A stretch of 64,000 nucleotides of DNA from Lacticaseibacillus paracasei subsp. paracasei (GCF_000829035.1 NZ_AP012541.1:1-64000); one strand, 5' to 3'. Positions 28,041 to 37,991 are shown, counted from the stretch's first letter. The notes: generated by a model from the sequence alone, not told the origin. Numbers and translations: made by a program.

Positions 28041-28085
28041 TAAAAAGCAGTATCACTTGTGAAGGCAAGCGATACTGCTTTTTAA
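28041..28085. terminator. Bidirectional terminator
   Basis: Stem AAAAAGCAGTATC...GATACTGCTTTTT with an inner CTTG/CAAG pair, between convergent genes. Confidence 0.9.
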
Positions 28086-28091
28086 TACTGG

Positions 28092-28865
28092 TTAAAGATA
28101 AGCCTGCGCAAATAACTTGGCTGCTAACAAAAAGGCTAAGGCTGCGATGATGAATCGTAACAGTTGAACCGGCAGGCGGCGGGCAATGATGGGGCCGATA
28201 TAGCCACCGATGAACAGACCGATGCCGAGCGGGATGACCATGAGCCATTCAATTTTGGTGGTGAAGGCGTAAATGACGGTGGCGATGGCATTGGCGGCGA
28301 ATCCGGTCAAATTCTTCATGGAATTGGAGACGATGAAAGGTTGATCAACGGTCAAGGTTAAGGTTGCCAGCATGACCACACCCGTAGCGGCGCCGAAATA
28401 GCCAGCATAGGCGCCAGTAACAAAAATGACGATGGTTTGAGCGGCTTCTTGTCCAAATGTTAAGGTGCGTGCCGGTTCTCCGGGACGATGTTCTTGAGTT
28501 GGCAGTCGGCCGCTGAAGAGTAGTAACAGGCCCGCGGCAATGATGAAGAAAGGCACAACTTTTTCAAATGTGGCTGCCGGGGCGATCAGCAACAAGGCAC
28601 TGCCAAAAATACTACCAAGTGATACCAGTAAGATCAGCCGCCAGAGAAATTTACCGCGGCCACGGAGTTCTGGCAGTGAGGATACAGCCGAGCCAACCCC
28701 AGTAAAAACGAGTGCTGCGGTATTTGTGACGTTAGCAATGACCGGCGGCACGCCAATTGCAAGCAAGGCTGGGTACGAAACCAGTGAAGCCAAGCCAGCT
28801 AAAGTAGACGTTAGTCCAGCACCGATCCCGGCAATCAGTAGAAAGGCAAAGATCGAAAAATTCAT
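28092..28865 (-). CDS. TauE/SafE-family anion exporter
   Basis: A 257-aa membrane protein with about eight spans and the family repeat (AGIGAGLTSTLAGLASLVSYPALL near the N terminus; TGAYAGYFGAATGVVML in the second half). Family members export sulfite or organosulfur anions. GGAGG ribosome binding site. Single gene. Confidence 0.85.
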   Translation of the reverse strand: MNFSIFAFLLIAGIGAGLTSTLAGLASLVSYPALLAIGVPPVIANVTNTAALVFTGVGSAVSSLPELRGRGKFLWRLILLVSLGSIFGSALLLIAPAATFEKVVPFFIIAAGLLLLFSGRLPTQEHRPGEPARTLTFGQEAAQTIVIFVTGAYAGYFGAATGVVMLATLTLTVDQPFIVSNSMKNLTGFAANAIATVIYAFTTKIEWLMVIPLGIGLFIGGYIGPIIARRLPVQLLRFIIAALAFLLAAKLFAQAYL

Positions 28866-29042
28866 ATTGCTCCTCCAAGAATTTGAATGGACGTCATCTA
28901 GCGCATTTAGAAATGCCGTGTGTCAGGTCGGACTGTGACCATGGGGCACTCACAGTTTTTTTACGCTGTCGAACGTTGATAGGTCAATCATACGCTAAAG
29001 CACCGTCATTTGGGGTTATGATAAAAAGCGAAGAAGGGACAG

Positions 29043-29648
29043 ATGCACATGTTTGAAAATAGTAAGAGCCGACTTGATGCCATTTCTGACGGCGTTTTTG
29101 CGGTTGTGCTGACATTAATGGTGTTGGACATTAAGGTGCCTAAAACACTGACCATAGCAGATCTTTATGCGACTGGTTTCTCTGTCGTCATTTACTTTAT
29201 CAGTTTTGCGGTGGTCGGCCAATACTGGACATTTCACCAAGAACTACTACATACCGTTACGCAACCGAGCACTAATTTCTTAGTATTAAATTTTTTCTAT
29301 CTTGTGTTCATCTGTTTAGTGCCATTTGCGACCAGTTTCATCGGTGACCATCCAGGCAGTCGGATCAGTGCAACATTATTTGCCATCATTATTTTTATGG
29401 TCGATTTGTTTCAATTTATTTTGTTCCGATCCGTCATTGGCGAACGACCAAAAAAGGAAAACCTAAATGCCCATGATTGGGAGGAATATCGCGCGGTATC
29501 ACTCATGGTGCTCGTCGCCATTGTTTACATTCTGGTGGGCTTGCTGCTGCCGAAGTGGATTCTTGTTGTGATTGCCCTCGGTTTAGGCGCACGAACCCTG
29601 AATAATACAATTGGACGCCGGCTTCAGCGCCAAAGCAAAGCTAAGTAA
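29043..29648 (+). CDS. TMEM175-family potassium channel-like protein, second copy
   Basis: A 201-aa protein. RLDAISDGVFAVVLTLMVLD is the TMEM175 signature, and six spans follow. It is only distantly similar to the 18.8-kb paralogue. Start at 29043 with AAGGG ahead; an in-frame ATG two codons later is possible. Confidence 0.85.
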   Translation: MHMFENSKSRLDAISDGVFAVVLTLMVLDIKVPKTLTIADLYATGFSVVIYFISFAVVGQYWTFHQELLHTVTQPSTNFLVLNFFYLVFICLVPFATSFIGDHPGSRISATLFAIIIFMVDLFQFILFRSVIGERPKKENLNAHDWEEYRAVSLMVLVAIVYILVGLLLPKWILVVIALGLGARTLNNTIGRRLQRQSKAK

Positions 29649-29771
29649 AGGCGAATAATTTTTCGCATAATGGGAAACGTTCTTTTCTTTCCCATGAATG
29701 ACCTAGTGAGCTTTAAAGACCCCAGTGCCATGCCGGAGATTGCGGAGTTTGGCACGGCTGAGTTAGATTGT

Positions 29772-30665
29772 TCAATTTTTCCGAATGTACCGATTAAGCA
29801 GCAATCCCAATGCGATCCACAAGATGGCCGCGATGATAATCGTGATAATCCAGCCGAGTGGTTCGTGGGCGAAAGGCAGGGGCACGTTCATGCCAAAAAA
29901 GCCGGAAACGATGGTCGGCACGGTGAGCAAAATCGACCATACTGTCATGAACCGCATGATGTCATTCAAGTTATTATTCAAAACGGTGTTGTAGCTATCC
30001 GTTAAGTGATCCAAGGTGTGGGAAGACAAGTTCATCATTTCCGCAATCTGATCGGCTTCAATGATGACATCCTCCAGTTGTTCCCCTTGTGTGCCAGTGA
30101 TGCCAGGCACACGGGTTGACGCGTGGATCTGTTTCAAAACAGCGGCATTTTGGATCGTTGCTCGAACCAAAAAATCAGCACTCAAGGCAAGTTCGGCGAT
30201 TTTCAACAAGTCTTTTTTGGTCGTGTGTTCACGTAAGCGTGTGGCAATTTGACGACGAGTGGCGTCTTGCTGCTTCACCAGTGTGACAAAATTATCGGTG
30301 ATAGCAAGCAGGCATTGCCACAAAAGGCTGTATACCGATTCGCTGCCAAATCGCGCAACCGTTTTGGCGATGGCGGCATTGGTATTGTTCACATCATGGC
30401 TGCCAACTGTGATGAGGCGGTCATCGGTGACGAGAAACGCCATGGGTTCAGAAAGGTAGCCATCGGTATCAGGTTTATCGCTAGGCACATTATAAATCAG
30501 CAGAAAAGTGTCACTCTCTGCATCGTATTCCATATGCGGTTGCTCGTAATCGTCACGGGCGTATCCCAGCATTTCATCGGTGATACCAAAATCAATTTGT
30601 AATTGTGTCAGTCCTGACGCATCGTCGCGCGTGACCGGACGCCAGGTTTCAGTAGGGGTTGGCAT
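29772..30665 (-). CDS. CorA-type divalent cation transporter
   Basis: A 297-aa protein. A cytoplasmic N-terminal domain and long helix are followed by two C-terminal spans, with the selectivity motif GFFGMNVPLPF between them. It would carry Mg2+ or a related ion. ATG 30665 is preferred over a TTG two codons earlier. It lies 48 bp after a tetR gene on the same strand. Confidence 0.9.
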   Translation of the reverse strand: MPTPTETWRPVTRDDASGLTQLQIDFGITDEMLGYARDDYEQPHMEYDAESDTFLLIYNVPSDKPDTDGYLSEPMAFLVTDDRLITVGSHDVNNTNAAIAKTVARFGSESVYSLLWQCLLAITDNFVTLVKQQDATRRQIATRLREHTTKKDLLKIAELALSADFLVRATIQNAAVLKQIHASTRVPGITGTQGEQLEDVIIEADQIAEMMNLSSHTLDHLTDSYNTVLNNNLNDIMRFMTVWSILLTVPTIVSGFFGMNVPLPFAHEPLGWIITIIIAAILWIALGLLLNRYIRKN

Positions 30666-30713
30666 TAGCAAAAGTCCTTTTCAAAACAGAAGTGAGCGGT
30701 AAGTAGCAGGTGG

Positions 30714-31352
30714 CTAGTTCGGCGATAAGGCCTTGATAGCGGCGGTGATCGCGTGATTGACGGTATTGGCGTCCAAAGGTTGGTCAAAATACAAGAAGCC
30801 TAAAATCAAGCCACCGGTCATCGACCACATTGTTCGCAGAATATCTTCAAGCGGCCAATCAACAATCAAACCGCGCTTTACCATCGCGTTCAGGTCATGT
30901 GTCATGGATTCCCAATAATGGGTGGTGAAACCATCAACGACCTGAGCCCGCACCTGCGTATCATTCAGTAATTCCGACAGTACAATTTTGATGATCTGGG
31001 CATTATCTTTTAAAAAAGTCACGCGATCCTTTATTAACACCGTCAAGAAAGTTTCCAATGAGACATAGTCCTGATGGAGGCGAGACTTAATGAAATCGTC
31101 CAACTCATCAGGGAACATTTGACTCAGCACCGGTGCGATGATGGCATTGAGCAAGCCGCGTTTATTGGTAAAGCGGCTGTAAATATTCCCCTCGGCCACC
31201 CCAGCTCGCAAAGCAATTTCTTTGGTACTGGCCGCGGCGTATCCTTTTTCAGCAAAAACCTCAATGGCCGCAATGATGATGAGTTTCTGCTTAGCGGTGA
31301 AATTGGTAAAAAGTTGCGTCTGATGCAAGATGTTGTCTGCTGAGCTGGCCAT
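30714..31352 (-). CDS. TetR-family regulator, candidate regulator of mntH
   Basis: A 212-aa protein. The helix-turn-helix reads ASTKEIALRAGVAEGNIYSRF. It is transcribed away from mntH and towards corA. A TGCTATAAT extended -10 lies upstream on the minus strand. Two related 16-bp inverted repeats, one near its own start and one in the mntH leader, suggest it represses both. Confidence 0.85.
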   Translation of the reverse strand: MASSADNILHQTQLFTNFTAKQKLIIIAAIEVFAEKGYAAASTKEIALRAGVAEGNIYSRFTNKRGLLNAIIAPVLSQMFPDELDDFIKSRLHQDYVSLETFLTVLIKDRVTFLKDNAQIIKIVLSELLNDTQVRAQVVDGFTTHYWESMTHDLNAMVKRGLIVDWPLEDILRTMWSMTGGLILGFLYFDQPLDANTVNHAITAAIKALSPN

Positions 31353-31376
31353 ACGTCAGGATCCCTTCTCATGGGT

Positions 31377-31537
31377 TTGAGTGAAAACTTAAAGTCAACA
31401 AGTTGGTCCCATTATAGCACGCAGCCTGTTGCCTCAATAGCGATTTTGGCGAATAAGTTAAGCAAGCCTAACCTTTTTCTTGACCTGTATCCAAAAGGGT
31501 GTATATTTATGTCGGACGATGTTGAGTAAATACTCAA
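31377..31537. promoter_or_regulatory. mntH promoter with candidate TetR and MntR operators
   Basis: TTGACC (31480-31485) with TATATT (31502-31507) or a shifted -10 forms the mntH promoter. TTAAGCAAGCCTAA at 31458-31471 resembles DtxR/MntR-type manganese operators. TTGAGTAAATACTCAA at 31522-31537 is a perfect inverted repeat with a 2-bp spacer. TTGAGTGAAAACTTAA at 31377-31392 matches it at 13 of 16 positions. Confidence 0.55.
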
Positions 31538-31580
31538 ATTAGACCCAAATTTCAAGCCAATGGAAAGAGGGCTTCACACA

Positions 31581-32957
31581 ATGGCATCAGAAGATAAAAA
31601 ATCAAAACGCGAACACATTATTCACTTCGAAGATACGCCAAGCAAAAGTCTTGATGAGGTGAATGGCAGTGTTGAAGTACCGCACAATGCGGGCTTTTGG
31701 AAAACTTTAGCAGCTTATACTGGCCCAGGCATCCTAGTTGCCGTTGGGTATATGGATCCTGGTAACTGGATCACCAGTATTGCCGGTGGCGCTTCATTTA
31801 AATATTCCTTGCTATCTGTCATTCTTATTTCCAGTCTGATTGCGATGCTGCTGCAAGCCATGGCGGCTCGTCTTGGTATTGTGACCGGCAGAGATTTAGC
31901 GCAGATGACACGTGATCACACCAGCAAAGCGATGGGCGGTTTTCTTTGGGTCATTACAGAACTTGCGATTATGGCGACTGATATCGCCGAAATCATTGGC
32001 TCTGCCATTGCCTTGAAGTTACTGTTCAACATGCCGCTGATTGTCGGCATCATTATCACGACCGCCGATGTGCTGATCCTCTTACTGCTCATGCGCCTCG
32101 GTTTCCGTAAGATTGAGGCGGTTGTTGCGACCTTAGTGCTGGTTATCTTATTGGTTTTCGCTTATGAAGTGATTCTCGCGCAACCAAATGTCCCGGAACT
32201 GCTGAAAGGCTATCTGCCACACGCGGATATCGTGACCAACAAATCAATGCTCTATCTCTCTTTGGGGATTGTTGGTGCCACGGTGATGCCGCATGACCTG
32301 TTCCTCGGCTCCTCGATTTCGCAAACACGAAAAATTGATCGCACGAAGCACGAAGAAGTCAAAAAGGCGATTAAGTTCTCCACCATTGATTCCAACCTGC
32401 AACTGACCATGGCTTTCATTGTCAACTCACTACTGCTGATTCTTGGCGCAGCGCTGTTCTTCGGCACCAGTAGCTCAGTTGGCCGCTTCGTTGATCTTTT
32501 CAACGCATTAAGCAACTCCCAGATTGTCGGTGCGATCGCCAGCCCGATGCTTTCCATGTTGTTCGCGGTTGCGCTGCTCGCATCCGGCCAAAGCTCCACG
32601 ATTACAGGAACACTTGCCGGTCAGATTATCATGGAAGGCTTCATTCATTTGAAAATGCCGCTCTGGGCCCAACGACTTTTGACTCGGCTCATGTCCGTGA
32701 CCCCAGTGCTCATCTTCGCGATTTACTACCATGGCAACGAAGCCAAAATCGAAAACCTGTTGACCTTCTCGCAGGTCTTCCTCAGTATCGCATTACCATT
32801 CGCCGTCATCCCGCTAGTGCTCTACACTAGTGATAAAAAAATCATGGGTGAGTTCGCCAACCGTGCTTGGGTGAAGTGGACAGCATGGTTCATCAGTGGG
32901 GTCCTGATCATTTTGAACCTTTACCTGATTGCGCAGACGTTAGGGTTTGTTAAATAA
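31581..32957 (+). CDS. mntH: Nramp-family manganese transporter MntH
   Basis: A 458-aa proton-coupled Mn2+ importer with eleven or so spans. Metal-binding MDPGNW in span 1 and the consensus [14 protein letters not shown] in span 6 are intact. ATG 31581 is chosen with AGAGGG ten bases ahead; an ATG seven codons earlier is in frame. Casei-group strains rely on Mn and usually carry several such genes. Confidence 0.93.
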   Translation: MASEDKKSKREHIIHFEDTPSKSLDEVNGSVEVPHNAGFWKTLAAYTGPGILVAVGYMDPGNWITSIAGGASFKYSLLSVILISSLIAMLLQAMAARLGIVTGRDLAQMTRDHTSKAMGGFLWVITELAIMATDIAEIIGSAIALKLLFNMPLIVGIIITTADVLILLLLMRLGFRKIEAVVATLVLVILLVFAYEVILAQPNVPELLKGYLPHADIVTNKSMLYLSLGIVGATVMPHDLFLGSSISQTRKIDRTKHEEVKKAIKFSTIDSNLQLTMAFIVNSLLLILGAALFFGTSSSVGRFVDLFNALSNSQIVGAIASPMLSMLFAVALLASGQSSTITGTLAGQIIMEGFIHLKMPLWAQRLLTRLMSVTPVLIFAIYYHGNEAKIENLLTFSQVFLSIALPFAVIPLVLYTSDKKIMGEFANRAWVKWTAWFISGVLIILNLYLIAQTLGFVK

Positions 32958-32972
32958 GTCATTGTAGCAAGC

Positions 32973-33007
32973 AAAAGCCGCTCGATTCGCTGATCGAGCG
33001 GCTTTTA
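32973..33007. terminator. Terminator after mntH
   Basis: Stem AAAAGCCGCTCGAT...ATCGAGCGGCTTTT, usable in both directions. Confidence 0.9.
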
Positions 33008-33179
33008 GTGTCGATTTATTTAAAAAGGGGACAGTTGACTCATCAAATTTCGGCGTAAGGGCAGCGAGTGTTATTGGCGCTGATGTCCTAGTATATAGTA
33101 GCTGAACCAGAGCCATAGTCATTGTGATAACAGCAAATATTGCCGTCACGAAGGAGAGTGGACCTGCGTTCAATTGACA

Positions 33180-33524
33180 TCAGTTATACCAAGTCATGGT
33201 GGCAAAGCTCAAACCAAATGTCTGAACAGCGTAACGATTCGGCCGGGCACTCGTCATTTTGAGTTCTTCGTGGGAAACCGGTGAAGGCTTAACGTAATAG
33301 ACAGTGCCATCATTGTCATGACTATACGCAGGAGCATAAGCATTTTCGGATGACCGCGCAATCTTCGCGCAAAAGGCACTTTGAAAGTATCCATGCATCA
33401 AAAGCTGCGTTCTGACTGCCAGTGTTGGTGTTAGGTGACCGAGCACAAAGAGGCCAATGATGGTGCCGATGATCAGTTTAAGTACTTGGTTCGACGAAGG
33501 TTTAGTATAGGAAAAAACGCCCAT
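33180..33524 (-). CDS. Hypothetical membrane-anchored protein
   Basis: A 114-aa protein with one hydrophobic segment (LKLIIGTIIGLFVLGHLT) and a hydrophilic C-terminal part. No recognised domain and no strong ribosome binding site before ATG 33524. Confidence 0.45.
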   Translation of the reverse strand: MGVFSYTKPSSNQVLKLIIGTIIGLFVLGHLTPTLAVRTQLLMHGYFQSAFCAKIARSSENAYAPAYSHDNDGTVYYVKPSPVSHEELKMTSARPNRYAVQTFGLSFATMTWYN

Positions 33525-33599
33525 TTCTTGAACCGAAAAGAGAGCTTTATGAGCTTAAATCTTTCTCATAAGCCCCTTAAGCTAAGTCGCTATTTGATC

Positions 33600-33959
33600 T
33601 TAGCTCTCAATTGACTTTTGACATGCCATTAATTTATCAAGTGTCTCTGTATACTTTTTTCTGTCTGCTGCATTGAGGCCATTGAAAACGGTGATGGGGA
33701 CAGAAGTATTGTACTTTTGAATTAGGTTAGAAATATCTTTGACTAACTCTGCCAGAACATTACTAGACTTAGTGTTTTCGTAATATCCACGTTTTGGAGA
33801 AACCAAACGACCGGTTGTCCGAAGTCGCCGTAATACGCCAGCGATTTGTCCGTCAGAAAATTCTTCTTTAAAAGCAGTGTAAATTTCTTCCGCTTTAACA
33901 ATACGGTGCTTTTCTCCAACAAATTTTGTGATCTGAGACGCTAAATTATTTGATTCCAT
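33600..33959 (-). CDS. Hypothetical protein, possible winged-helix
   Basis: A 119-aa soluble protein from ATG 33959, with GGGGGA ahead; the frame is open 23 codons further up. Residues 20-60 (AEEIYTAFKEEFSDGQIAGV then LRRLRTTGRLVSPKRGYY) look like a winged-helix fold with a wing turn. Function unknown. Confidence 0.6.
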   Translation of the reverse strand: MESNNLASQITKFVGEKHRIVKAEEIYTAFKEEFSDGQIAGVLRRLRTTGRLVSPKRGYYENTKSSNVLAELVKDISNLIQKYNTSVPITVFNGLNAADRKKYTETLDKLMACQKSIES

Positions 33960-34199
33960 TTTGATTTTCCCCCTTGCGACTAAAAAGCCAGAAGTATAAT
34001 TCATGCTACGAACCGATTTTATCCCCATGTGTTCAACATGTCAAACGTTTAAACAAGCAACAATATCGACTAAATCATAAAATGCCAAACATTCCAAAAA
34101 TGACCATCTAACTTACCACGTTCGCCTCTCCCTTTTACTTTTCAGCATCATTAGTACGAACCAGTGCTATCATAAAGTCATCTGAAAGGAAGCGTGGCT

Positions 34200-35642
34200 A
34201 TGGATCAGTTTGTGAATCACTTGAGTTGTACAGCGTTGCTTGTTGGTAAGAAGGCGTCGGTTGATGGATCGACGATGATTGCGCGAAATGAGGATGCTAG
34301 CGGTGGGATTAATCCGAAGCGTTTCATTGTTGTGCAGCCGGCTGATCAGCCGCAACGGTACGTATCGACATTGAATGGGTTTCAGTTGGATTTACCGCAA
34401 ACACCGTTGCAGTATACTTGCACGCCGGTTGCTGATCAAAGTCATGGGACTTGGGGTGAAGCTGGTATCAACAGCGAGAATGTGGCGATGAGTGCAACTG
34501 AAACTGAGTTCACAAACACCACAATGCTGGGATTGGACCCGCTTGAGCCGGACGGTATTGGTGAAGAGGCCATGTTGACGGTGGTATTGCCTTATATTCA
34601 CAACGCTCGCGAAGGTGTCGAACGCCTGGGCGAGTTGGTCACCAAGTATGGTACCTGCGAAAGTAATGGGATCGCCTTTTCTGATGCTAACGAAATCTGG
34701 TATTTTGAAACAGTTGGCGGCCATCACTGGGCGGCGGAACGGATTCCTGATGATCGTTATGTGCTGGCTCCGAATCAAACTGGTATTCAGGAGATTGATT
34801 TTCAGGCACCGGAACATTACAAGTACAGTGCTGATCTCAAAGACTTTGCAGCTAAGTATCATTTGAATAAGGCAAAGGAAGGGTTCAATTTTCGAGACAT
34901 TTTCGGTGAAGATACGCAGGCCGATCATTATTACAATACGCCGCGGGTTTGGTATGCCCAGAAAATGCTGAATCCTGAAATTGATCAAGATCCTGAAAGC
35001 CGAACGATGCCGTTTAGTCGTGTCCCGAGTCACTTGATTTCAGTCGAAGATGTAGCGATGGTATTGAGCAGTCATTACCAAGCCACCGACTTTGATCCTT
35101 ACGGGCAGACCGGCACGCCTGAGACGCGGCGGCGCTATCGTCCGATTGGCATGAATCGCAATCAAGAAATGCATATTCTACAAATTCGGCCAAATATGCC
35201 GAAGAGTCATGCTGCCATTCACTGGCTTGCGGAAGGCGTTAATATTTTCAACAGCCCGGTACCATTTTTCGCCAATTGCACAACGACACCGGAGAATTTC
35301 CAGTACACGCCGATTGATAAAAGTTCAACCGATAGCTTCTATTGGCTCAACAAGCTAATCGCTATGGTGGCTGATCCGTTGTTTGCAGAACATGACTGGG
35401 ATGCCGAGTTCGCCGTATCTGAAAGTCGCAAGTTTGGTTTCGCTGCCGGCCGTGCCGCTGTGGCCAAAGGGGATGCGGCTTTTGCCGATGTCAAACCAGA
35501 AGATCTGCCAGCGTGGCATGATGCGTTGAACGCCGAAACGGCAGCGACGATCACGAATGACCTACAATACCTCTTACACCAGCTGGTTTGCATCCGCGCG
35601 GAGAAAATGACACCAAGCTTTGAAAAAGGCGGGGAACTTTAA
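34200..35642 (+). CDS. pepD: C69-family dipeptidase PepD
   Basis: A 480-aa N-terminal-nucleophile hydrolase. Cys10 in HLSCTALLVGKKAS would become the catalytic N terminus after removal of a short propeptide, followed by DGSTMIARNED typical of PepD. It releases amino acids from dipeptides. ATG 34200 follows AAAGGAAG. Casei-group genomes carry several paralogues. Confidence 0.92.
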   Translation: MDQFVNHLSCTALLVGKKASVDGSTMIARNEDASGGINPKRFIVVQPADQPQRYVSTLNGFQLDLPQTPLQYTCTPVADQSHGTWGEAGINSENVAMSATETEFTNTTMLGLDPLEPDGIGEEAMLTVVLPYIHNAREGVERLGELVTKYGTCESNGIAFSDANEIWYFETVGGHHWAAERIPDDRYVLAPNQTGIQEIDFQAPEHYKYSADLKDFAAKYHLNKAKEGFNFRDIFGEDTQADHYYNTPRVWYAQKMLNPEIDQDPESRTMPFSRVPSHLISVEDVAMVLSSHYQATDFDPYGQTGTPETRRRYRPIGMNRNQEMHILQIRPNMPKSHAAIHWLAEGVNIFNSPVPFFANCTTTPENFQYTPIDKSSTDSFYWLNKLIAMVADPLFAEHDWDAEFAVSESRKFGFAAGRAAVAKGDAAFADVKPEDLPAWHDALNAETAATITNDLQYLLHQLVCIRAEKMTPSFEKGGEL

Positions 35643-35700
35643 TCGGACTGCGAACTTAGCGCAGGTGCGACCGGTAAAAGAAGCAGTATGTCAAAAAAAT

Positions 35701-35750
35701 AAACGCTCAGTCCTACTGACGGATTTTCATCAGCGGGGCTGGGCGTTTAT
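35701..35750 (+). terminator. Terminator after pepD
   Basis: Imperfect stem AAACGCTCAGTCC...GGGGCTGGGCGTTT followed by a short AT-rich tail. Confidence 0.7.
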
Positions 35751-35800
35751 AATAGGCAATATGCTTTTGACAAGTATATTGACAGAAAGAAGGTCATCGC

Positions 35801-36469
35801 ATTAAAAATACGAAAACAGAACGCTGGATCGGTTTGATGGTTGGCTTAGTTCTGAACGCTGCCGGAAATGGCCTTTGTATTGTTGGGGCTATGGGCAGTG
35901 GCTTATGGACGGCGGCCGCCATTAACTTGAATGACTGGCAAGGGTGGAATATTGGCGCGGTACTGTTTACCTTTGGGGTACTGAACGCGCTATCGAATCT
36001 GTTGTTAATTCGGCGCTGGGATTGGCCGCGGTTGATCGGCGAAGTGATTTATACACTGTTCTTCAGCTATTTTGTCAATGTCTTTACTTGGCTATTCACA
36101 TGGCTCGGACTTGGCAACTGGCCAATGGTGGCGCGCATTTTCGTCTCCTGCTTCGGGGTCTTCTGTTTTTGTGTAGCGATTTCGCTCTATCAACGCGCCA
36201 ACATCATCATGCATCCAAACGATGACACCACCAATATCCTGCGATTTCTCTATTTTCAAGGCAACGCCACTGCTTCCCAGATTACTGATTTTATCCCCCC
36301 AATCATCGTGATCGTAGTTGCGTGGATCGCGACAGGTAAGCTCTTAGGCATCAATATCGCGACATTGTTCTCATTTCTCGGCAACGGCATCATCATTGCA
36401 TGGGCAGACGAGCATGTTTGGCCGCGGTTGGTACATAACTTTAAGGTGAAGCCTAGCGAAGCGAAATGA
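35801..36469 (+). CDS. YczE-like integral membrane protein
   Basis: About 222 aa if started at ATT 35801, or 211 aa from TTG 35834. Between the upstream in-frame stop at 35780 and 35834 there is no ATG, GTG or TTG. The ATT is spaced correctly behind AGAAGG and gives a conventional N terminus (KNTKTERWIGLMVGLVLNA). Five spans with GNGLCIVGAMGSGLW resemble the YczE/YitT membrane family, whose function is unclear. Confidence 0.7.
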   Translation: MKNTKTERWIGLMVGLVLNAAGNGLCIVGAMGSGLWTAAAINLNDWQGWNIGAVLFTFGVLNALSNLLLIRRWDWPRLIGEVIYTLFFSYFVNVFTWLFTWLGLGNWPMVARIFVSCFGVFCFCVAISLYQRANIIMHPNDDTTNILRFLYFQGNATASQITDFIPPIIVIVVAWIATGKLLGINIATLFSFLGNGIIIAWADEHVWPRLVHNFKVKPSEAK

Positions 36470-36536
36470 TATGCCTATTTTCCTCAATAATCGTTCCTTG
36501 GGATGCAAATAAAGCTATAAACGTTTTGCACAAAAA

Positions 36537-36578
36537 AGGCTCCGCAACTGACTTGATTGTCTGCGGAACCTTCTTTTA
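36537..36578. terminator. Terminator between convergent genes
   Basis: Stem AAGGCTCCGCA...TGCGGAACCTT with A and T runs on either side. Confidence 0.8.
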
Positions 36579-36641
36579 GTACATGGTTGATCGAATTTAA
36601 ACTTACTGTGATTTTCGTGCTGATGACTGTAAACCAGTCGA

Positions 36642-37253
36642 TTAAAAGAAAATCTTGGGTAAATAATACGGCGTTACTGAACTTGGGATGCCGTTGGTGA
36701 CGGCTAGGAAGGTGAAACCATACACCACCATCAGGAACATAACTAGCATAAACAAGTAGCATTCTTTTTGTCGCTGCAAGATGGTTGGCGAAGTCCATAG
36801 TAAGTCTTCGGGTCGATGGCTGGCATCTTCAATGAGCGCCAGTAAGCGGGAATATTGATACCACCACGTCATGACACCAAAGGACCCCACGATGCTTGCC
36901 AAAATCAGCAGCAAATTCCGCGAGCCATCTGATTGGCTTAAGGCCCAGAGGCGAGTCATGCCAACGGGAACGAGATTGAAAAGCAGTCCAAACTGAATAC
37001 TTACTGCACCGACAAAAAGTGTCGCCGTTATGATCAAGAAGATGCGCGAAATAATTCGCAATATTCTGAGTAGCAGATGCCGTGCGTAAATTGTTTTCTT
37101 ATAAAAAACACGCGCATGGTAGATTTGTTCTCGGGTCATCTGCGGAAGTCTTTCCTGCTGAAAGGAAATAGCTTTCTCATCTTCGACTCGAATGATTCGT
37201 GCTGGCACAAAGAAAATTGCGAAGATGACTAATATGACTATCAGACGCAACAT
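36642..37253 (-). CDS. Hypothetical multi-span membrane protein
   Basis: A 203-aa protein from ATG 37253 (AAAGGA ahead). The first span covers residues 2-20, a basic cytoplasmic stretch follows, then three further spans. No family recognised. It probably forms an operon with the two small genes just upstream on the same strand. Confidence 0.65.
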   Translation of the reverse strand: MLRLIVILVIFAIFFVPARIIRVEDEKAISFQQERLPQMTREQIYHARVFYKKTIYARHLLLRILRIISRIFLIITATLFVGAVSIQFGLLFNLVPVGMTRLWALSQSDGSRNLLLILASIVGSFGVMTWWYQYSRLLALIEDASHRPEDLLWTSPTILQRQKECYLFMLVMFLMVVYGFTFLAVTNGIPSSVTPYYLPKIFF

Positions 37254-37306
37254 GAGGAATCCTTTCTGAGGTTGATTTTGAGTTGCTGATAGAAAGCAAA
37301 GTGGCA

Positions 37307-37771
37307 TTAAGGATGAGTGGCGATATCTGAATGCCAAAGGTGAGAACTCCAGTTCATGAGTTGGGTATTATGGTTTAGGTTGATGTCTTGATTCTTAACA
37401 ACGCTGTTTTTAAATATCCAAGTATGAGTTTTAGTGAGTCGTGAATTCGTTGAGGCGACGATATATGGAGCTGTATTTATTCTAGTATAAAACACGCCCT
37501 TACGTTGGTAGACATTATAACGAATAGTCATAATCATAGTAGTTCTTTCAGAAACTGTTAACACGTAATGCTTGTTTTTGATGGTTATAGGTATGGGGCG
37601 AGAATCGTACATGACACTGGTTGGAACTTCCCCACCCGTTGACAAACTTGTTTCATGTGTAGACATCAGAAGCATGAATAAGCTCAGCCCTAAGGCAATG
37701 TAGAGAGCTACCTTCGTCCAATTTTTAGTTTTCTTAATTGGTTGCTCTAGATAACCCACATTCAGAGTCAT
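37307..37771 (-). CDS. Hypothetical membrane-anchored protein
   Basis: A 154-aa protein with one N-terminal span (VALYIALGLSLFMLLMS) and an exported, beta-rich remainder. The start lies inside the preceding small ORF and lacks a good ribosome binding site, so translation may be coupled to it. Confidence 0.5.
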   Translation of the reverse strand: MTLNVGYLEQPIKKTKNWTKVALYIALGLSLFMLLMSTHETSLSTGGEVPTSVMYDSRPIPITIKNKHYVLTVSERTTMIMTIRYNVYQRKGVFYTRINTAPYIVASTNSRLTKTHTWIFKNSVVKNQDINLNHNTQLMNWSSHLWHSDIATHP

Positions 37772-37902
37772 GATGGCACAACAGAGAACCCAAAAAGCAG
37801 CTAGCGGTTTGAAGGAGAACCCAGTTAGACATCAATAGAACACCGATAAAAGTTAGTGAGAATAGTATAAGAGGGGGACTAATCCTAAATTTGTTTTTCA
37901 TT
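37735..37902 (-). CDS. Small membrane peptide, 55 aa
   Basis: A clean 55-codon frame with GAGGTG five bases before ATG 37902. It starts MKNKFRISPPLILF, has one strong span and a Cys/His-rich end (ASCFLGSLLCHHDSECG). It overlaps the next gene by 37 bases in another frame. Function unknown; it could also be the 5' part of a once-longer frameshifted gene. Confidence 0.5.
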
Positions 37903-37991
37903 TTTCACCTCAGTTCAGGTTGGAACGACGGCGGCTTGTTGTTAATGATTTATAGCAATTTCCAAACATATAGTTAGTTAGACTTTAAAAA

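Noticed and set aside
29670..30005. 111-aa plus-strand ORF
   Set aside because: It runs antisense to the end of the corA gene and lacks independent support.
32940..33173. 77-aa minus-strand ORF with one hydrophobic segment
   Set aside because: It reads through the mntH terminator and into the mntH stop region, and has only a TTG start.
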